Below are positions 3,994 to 7,337 of a stretch of 7,337 nt of DNA, piece by piece. The position numbers and the translations under genes are program-made. Positions within the stretch are counted from its first letter, which is position 1, and every line of letters begins with the position of its first letter. Source of the DNA: Roseovarius sp. (GTDB lineage Bacteria; Pseudomonadota; Alphaproteobacteria; Rhodobacterales; Rhodobacteraceae); contig SLDH01000001.1 of the NCBI GenBank assembly GCA_007125415.1, positions 1-7,337 on the forward strand. The letters are read 5' to 3'. The notes below the pieces were generated by a model that saw nothing but the letters and a program-made list of their open reading frames with translations, was not told the DNA's origin and did no database searches.

Positions 3994-5943
3994 ATGGGGA
4001 TCTCGGAGCTGCGGCAGTTGGGGCCGCAGCGGCTCAAGGATGTAAGCATCGACGGCACGATCGGCGAGGAACTGGTCAGGTCCGGCAAGGTCAGCCGGTC
4101 CGATGCTCTTCTGGCGCAGGTTGTGGCGCGGCATTGCGACACCAGCCTTGACAGGATCCTGACCTCCGAAGGGTTGGTGACGGAAGAGGATCTGCTGAGC
4201 GCCCATGCCCGCCGTTCCCGCATGCGTCGGCTGAGTGCGGCGGAAGTGGCGGTGGCTCGGATTGCCGATGTCTCCCTTGACCCGCGCAAGATGCTCAAAC
4301 ATGGCCTCGTGCCTTTGCAAGATGAGCAGCATCGGCCGATTCTGGCCCTGTCGGATCTGGACCAGTTGCGCAAGATCGCCACCGACCTTCCGGTCGATAT
4401 CGCCACCGCTACCCGCGTGCTCGCCCCGCGCGACGCCGTGCAGGGCCGGATCGTGGCGGCGCATCGCCCGCATCTGACCGATCTTGCCCAGGCGCGGGTG
4501 AATGCGCTTGAAAGTTGCCGCAACTGGGGGCCACGGATCAACCCGCGCATGGTGATGGTCTTCGGCGCTTTGGCGATTCTCTGCGCAGTGACCGTCCTTT
4601 TCCCGAGAACGGTGCTCGCGCTTCTGGTGCTCTGGGCAACCCTGACCCTGCTGGTGACGGCTGGCATGAAGACGGCGGCTGCGATTGCCCAGCTTTCTGC
4701 GCGCCCGCCATCGCCGCAAGATGAGACGACACTCGGGAGCAAGGAACCTCTCCCCAAGGTTTCAGTGCTGGTGCCGCTCTTCCGTGAGCGCGAGATGCTG
4801 CATGCGCTGATCGCGCGGCTGACGCAGCTTACTTATCCCAAATGCCTGCTCGATGTGGTGCTGGTGCTGGAGGAGGCGGATGATCTGACCAAGGAAGCTC
4901 TCGCCGAGATCGATCTGCCGCCCTGGATCCGCGCCGTGGTCGTGCCCGATGGAAAGCCGCGCACCAAGCCGCGGGCGATGAACTATGCGCTTGATTTCTG
5001 CGAGGGCGATATTGTCGGCATCTTCGACGCCGAAGACGCGCCAGACCCCGATCAGATCACCGTCGTGGCGCGGCGTTTTGCGCGTTTGCCACGTGAAGTG
5101 GCCTGCCTGCAGGGCATCCTTGACTACTACAACCCTCAACAGAACTGGCTCGCGCGCTGCTTCACCATCGAATACGCGGCCTGGTTCCGGATGATCCTGC
5201 CGGGGATGGCGCGGCTGGGCTTTGCGATCCCGCTGGGGGGCACCACACTCTATTTCCGCCGCGACGTGCTGGAGGAACTGGGTGGCTGGGATGCCCATAA
5301 CGTGACCGAGGATGCCGATCTGGGCTTTCGCCTGGCGCGGCATGGCTACCGCACCGAGATGGTCAACACCGTGACCGAGGAAGAGGCAAATTGCCGGATC
5401 TGGCCCTGGATCAAACAGCGGTCACGCTGGCTGAAGGGCTATATGGTCACCTATCTCGTGCATATGCGCCGGCCTCGGCTGCTACATCGCCAGCTTGGTG
5501 CGTGGAAATTCTGGGGATTTCAGGCGCATTTCGTCTCGGCGCTATCGCAGGTTCTGCTGGCACCCTTGCTGTGGTCGTTCTGGCTGATCCTGCTGGGGCT
5601 GCCGCATCCGCTTGATCCGGTGGTGCCGCGCGACATTCTGGTGGCGGCGGGGCTCACCTTCCTGATGCTCGAAGTGCTCAACATGACGATCTATGCGGCG
5701 GCCGTCTGCACCAACAAGCACAAGGCACTGCTCCCCTGGGTGCCGCTCATGCATGTCTACTCGCCCCTTGGTGCGATCGCCGCCTACAAGGCGGTTTACG
5801 AACTGGTCTTCAAGCCATTCTTCTGGGACAAGACCGCGCATGGTCTGTCGCTGGGCCTCGTCCGTGTGCCAGCTCCACGTGCGTCAGACCACGCTGTCGA
5901 TCTCGCCGCTGTCGAGCTTCAGCCGGGTCACGAACGCCTTTGA
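3994..5943 (+). CDS. Membrane family-2 glycosyltransferase with N-terminal T2SSE_N/MshEN-like region
   Basis: This 649-residue protein is predicted to be an inner-membrane polysaccharide synthase. Residues ~20-155 resemble the N-terminal domain of type II secretion ATPases (T2SSE_N/MshEN): two helical repeats, IGEELVRSGKVSRSDALLAQ (23-42) and SLDRILTSEGLVTEEDLL (51-68), then a compact alpha/beta part. Two membrane helices follow (~186-203, 206-224). The GT-A domain (~254-480) has FDAEDAPD (DxxD 345-348), TED (438-440) and QRSRW (475-479), the QxxRW motif of processive beta-glycan synthases such as cellulose synthase. At least two more membrane segments lie at ~508-537 and 548-572. AAGGGG (3982-3987) stands 6 bases before the ATG. 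Sugar and product are unknown. Some MshEN domains bind c-di-GMP, but here the leading RLG of each repeat is replaced (TIG, SLD), so binding is uncertain. The last ~20 residues overlap the convergent regulator gene. Confidence 0.85.
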   Translation: MGISELRQLGPQRLKDVSIDGTIGEELVRSGKVSRSDALLAQVVARHCDTSLDRILTSEGLVTEEDLLSAHARRSRMRRLSAAEVAVARIADVSLDPRKMLKHGLVPLQDEQHRPILALSDLDQLRKIATDLPVDIATATRVLAPRDAVQGRIVAAHRPHLTDLAQARVNALESCRNWGPRINPRMVMVFGALAILCAVTVLFPRTVLALLVLWATLTLLVTAGMKTAAAIAQLSARPPSPQDETTLGSKEPLPKVSVLVPLFREREMLHALIARLTQLTYPKCLLDVVLVLEEADDLTKEALAEIDLPPWIRAVVVPDGKPRTKPRAMNYALDFCEGDIVGIFDAEDAPDPDQITVVARRFARLPREVACLQGILDYYNPQQNWLARCFTIEYAAWFRMILPGMARLGFAIPLGGTTLYFRRDVLEELGGWDAHNVTEDADLGFRLARHGYRTEMVNTVTEEEANCRIWPWIKQRSRWLKGYMVTYLVHMRRPRLLHRQLGAWKFWGFQAHFVSALSQVLLAPLLWSFWLILLGLPHPLDPVVPRDILVAAGLTFLMLEVLNMTIYAAAVCTNKHKALLPWVPLMHVYSPLGAIAAYKAVYELVFKPFFWDKTAHGLSLGLVRVPAPRASDHAVDLAAVELQPGHERL

Positions 5944-6528
5944 GATATGTGCGCGCAAGGCTTCCCCGGCGGCATCGCTGTTGCGGTTTTCAATCGCGGT
6001 CACGATGATATCATGCTCTTTCAGCGCATCTTCGTCGCGGCCCACCGCGGCCAGTGATGTGGTCGCCATCAGCGCCATGGAGCGATGCACCAGATCAAGC
6101 TGCTGGACCAGATACCGGTTGTGCGAAGCAAGGTGAATCTGCTTGTGAAAGCGCCGGTTGGCACGTGCCATCGCGGTCGGGTCGCCGATCAGGCCGTGAT
6201 CGTCGGTGACCATGTCGCGCAGCACGCGCATCTCTTCGTCGGTGGCATGACGCGCGGCAAGGCTGGCAGCGAGCCCCTCAAGCTCGGCGCGTACCACGTA
6301 AAGCTCGGCCAGTTGATTGTGATCGAGCGAGGCTACGATGAGGCTGCGGCCATCGCGCGCGAGCAGTGATTGCGTTTCCAGCCGTTGCAGCGCCTCACGT
6401 ATCGGGGTGCGCGAAACGCCGAAACGATCCGCAAGATCACTTTCCACCAGACGGTCGCCGGGGCGGAAGATGCCGCTGTCGATCGCACCGAGGATCAGGG
6501 AATAGGCATCTGTCTGCTGGGGTTTCAT
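5884..6528 (-). CDS. GntR-family transcriptional regulator, FCD (FadR) subfamily
   Basis: This 214-residue cytoplasmic DNA-binding protein has an N-terminal winged helix-turn-helix (residues 5-65, core RLVESDLADRFGVSRTPIREALQRLE) and a C-terminal all-helical FCD ligand domain (about 75-200). Likely metal/ligand residues are Asn124 and His128 in NRRFH, His172 in EHDIIVTAIENRN and His194 in AHI. FCD proteins usually sense organic acids or related metabolites and repress nearby genes; the effector is unknown. The frame stays open up to 6630, but the ATG at 6528 is chosen because it gives the usual spacing to the winged helix; only a weak GGA lies upstream. The 3' end overlaps the glycosyltransferase gene by 60 bases, convergently. 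No catabolic operon is adjacent, so its target is likely itself, the divergent HAD gene, or distant genes. Confidence 0.87.
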   Translation of the reverse strand: MKPQQTDAYSLILGAIDSGIFRPGDRLVESDLADRFGVSRTPIREALQRLETQSLLARDGRSLIVASLDHNQLAELYVVRAELEGLAASLAARHATDEEMRVLRDMVTDDHGLIGDPTAMARANRRFHKQIHLASHNRYLVQQLDLVHRSMALMATTSLAAVGRDEDALKEHDIIVTAIENRNSDAAGEALRAHISKAFVTRLKLDSGEIDSVV

Positions 6529-6560
6529 CGGCGCGGTCCAATCTGTCTGAGCATCCAGTG

Positions 6561-6590
6561 ATCCTAGCGCCCGGCCTTTGTCACAATCAA
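6561..6590 (-). promoter_or_regulatory. Promoter for the GntR/FCD regulator
   Basis: On the minus strand TTGATT (6585-6590) and TAGGAT (6561-6566) are 18 bases apart, each matching four of six consensus positions. The start would fall near 6554. The spacer holds most of the palindrome TTGTCACAA, a possible autoregulatory operator. Confidence 0.45.
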
Positions 6591-6600
6591 GCCTTGCCGG
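6571..6600. promoter_or_regulatory. Possible operator between the divergent regulator and HAD genes
   Basis: TTGTCACAA (6578-6586) is a perfect palindrome around one base. It is enclosed by CCGGC (6571-6575) and its inverted copy GCCGG (6596-6600). FCD-type regulators often bind TNGT-N3-ACNA; here the centre has one base in place of three, so the fit is only partial. Its place inside the regulator's own promoter supports autoregulation. Confidence 0.35.
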
Positions 6601-6621
6601 ACAGTCTCGATGATCTAAGCT
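6594..6621 (+). promoter_or_regulatory. Candidate promoter for the HAD hydrolase, possibly leaderless
   Basis: TTGCCG (6594-6599) and TAAGCT (6616-6621) are 16 bases apart. The -10-like element ends 7 bases before the ATG at 6629, so transcription could begin at the start codon. No Shine-Dalgarno is present between them. The -10 match is only three of six. Confidence 0.3.
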
Positions 6622-6628
6622 TCGCTGC

Positions 6629-7273
6629 ATGGCAAAACCGCACTTCCATCATGTGGATATCTGGGTCTTCGATCTGGACAACACGCTCTATCCCCCCGCT
6701 GTCAGGCTTTTCGATCAGATCGAGGTGCGGATGACGCAATTCGTGATGCGTGCCCTCAACGTGGATCGCGCCGAAGCGGACCGCCTGCGCCATCATTACT
6801 GGCGCACCCATGGGACCACGCTGGCGGGTCTGATGCGAGAGCATGATCTCGACCCGCAGGAATATCTCGTGGCCGTGCATGACATCTCTTTCGCCCCGCT
6901 CACGCCTGATCCCGAATTGCGGGCGCGTCTGGCGGCGCTGCCTGGCCGCAAGATCGTCTATACCAATGGCTCGGCCCCCTATGCGCGACGCGTGCTCGAG
7001 GCACGCGGTATCGAAGGGGTTATGGATGCGGTCTATGGGGTGGAGCATGCGGGGTTTCGCCCCAAGCCCGAGGCCGAAGCCTTCGGCGCGGTGTTCGCGG
7101 CGGATGGTGTGGAGCCGACACGTGCCGCGATGTTCGAGGATGAGCCGCGCAATCTTGCCGCCCCGTTCGAGATGGGCATGCGCACGGTGCATGTCGCTCC
7201 CGAGCCGCTGGCCGCGCCGCATATTCAGCATCACACAGATCATCTGAGCGGCTTTCTGGCACGCCTGACGTGA
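6629..7273 (+). CDS. HAD-family hydrolase, pyrimidine 5'-nucleotidase type
   Basis: This 214-residue cytoplasmic protein is a haloacid dehalogenase-like phosphatase of the subgroup that includes yeast Sdt1-type pyrimidine 5'-nucleotidases. Motif I is FDLDNTLYPP with nucleophile Asp15 and acid/base Asp17. The helical cap (about 25-90) follows. Motif II is Thr112 in VYTNGS, motif III Lys146 in RPKPEA, and motif IV Glu170-Asp171 in MFEDEPRNL. All HAD catalytic positions are present, so it should be active, probably on nucleoside monophosphates or a related phosphoester; the substrate is inferred from subgroup resemblance. The ATG at 6629 lacks a ribosome binding site. It is divergent from the FCD regulator across 100 bases, which may control it. 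The stop is TGA at 7271-7273. Confidence 0.85.
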   Translation: MAKPHFHHVDIWVFDLDNTLYPPAVRLFDQIEVRMTQFVMRALNVDRAEADRLRHHYWRTHGTTLAGLMREHDLDPQEYLVAVHDISFAPLTPDPELRARLAALPGRKIVYTNGSAPYARRVLEARGIEGVMDAVYGVEHAGFRPKPEAEAFGAVFAADGVEPTRAAMFEDEPRNLAAPFEMGMRTVHVAPEPLAAPHIQHHTDHLSGFLARLT

Positions 7274-7290
7274 TGTCACGCTGCACTGCG

Positions 7291-7308
7291 GCGAAACGCG
7301 CGTTTCGC
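7291..7308. repeat. Perfect 18-base palindrome after the HAD gene
   Basis: GCGAAACGCGCGTTTCGC is its own reverse complement and folds as a 7-pair stem with a GCGC loop. It lies 17 bases after the HAD stop. No T-run follows on either strand, so it may be a weak terminator or a protein binding site for the next transcription unit. Confidence 0.5.
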
Positions 7309-7328
7309 GTTGGAGCCACCTGCGCTAG

Positions 7329-7337
7329 ATGACTGAC
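7329..7337 (+). CDS. Possible start of the next gene (cut by window edge)
   Basis: ATG ACT GAC could open a downstream plus-strand gene (Met-Thr-Asp). GGAG (7312-7315) is the only ribosome-binding-like sequence, 13 bases upstream, which is rather far. With three codons nothing can be said of function. Confidence 0.2.

Noticed and set aside
3936..4757. Minus-strand open frame antisense to the glycosyltransferase N-terminus
   Set aside because: Arg/Ser-rich shadow frame with no domain; the plus-strand frame has clear family motifs and a ribosome binding site.

Overview
The window looks like a piece of a high-GC alphaproteobacterial chromosome, most likely from the Rhodobacterales (Roseobacter/Paracoccus relatives). 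The grounds are the G/C-rich third codon positions, the character of the proteins (pyruvate phosphate dikinase, a DUF2244 membrane protein, an FCD-type GntR regulator, a pyrimidine-nucleotidase-like HAD protein), and a strong CtrA-type motif. This lineage assignment is inference; no rRNA or other phylogenetic marker is present.

Layout from left to right. Positions 1-333 are the 3' end of ppdK on the plus strand. A plus-strand SleB-type cell wall hydrolase (490-1098) and a DUF2244 membrane protein (1143-1643) follow. Positions 1644-2126 are a roughly 480-base gap with no convincing gene. It holds G/C-rich hairpins, a minus-strand G-quadruplex motif, degenerate repeats and a 20-base fragment shaped like the 3' end of a tRNA, so it may be an old insertion scar. 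A YqeY/GatB-like protein (2127-2597, minus) and carA (2747-3898, plus) are transcribed divergently from a short region with recognisable promoters on both strands.

Downstream of carA an AT-rich patch carries four TTAA-like half-sites at exact 11-base spacing (3913-3949), matching the alphaproteobacterial CtrA consensus TTAA-N7-TTAAC. It sits directly before a 649-residue membrane glycosyltransferase (3994-5943) with an N-terminal T2SSE_N/MshEN-like region and a family-2 catalytic domain bearing D-x-x-D, TED and QxxRW motifs. This pairing of a cell-cycle/c-di-GMP-linked regulator site with a synthase carrying a possible c-di-GMP-sensing domain is the most interesting part of the window. The last 60 bases of this gene overlap tail to tail with a minus-strand GntR/FCD regulator (5884-6528). 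That regulator is divergent from a HAD-family hydrolase (6629-7273), across a 100-base region with plausible promoters and a TTGTCACAA palindrome. The window ends just after a perfect 18-base palindrome.

Most genes appear to be independent housekeeping units and not one pathway: central carbon (ppdK), pyrimidine/arginine precursor supply (carA), nucleotide housekeeping (the HAD protein, tentatively), envelope maintenance (SleB-like, DUF2244, glycosyltransferase). No defence system, CRISPR array, complete tRNA, rRNA or intact mobile element was seen.
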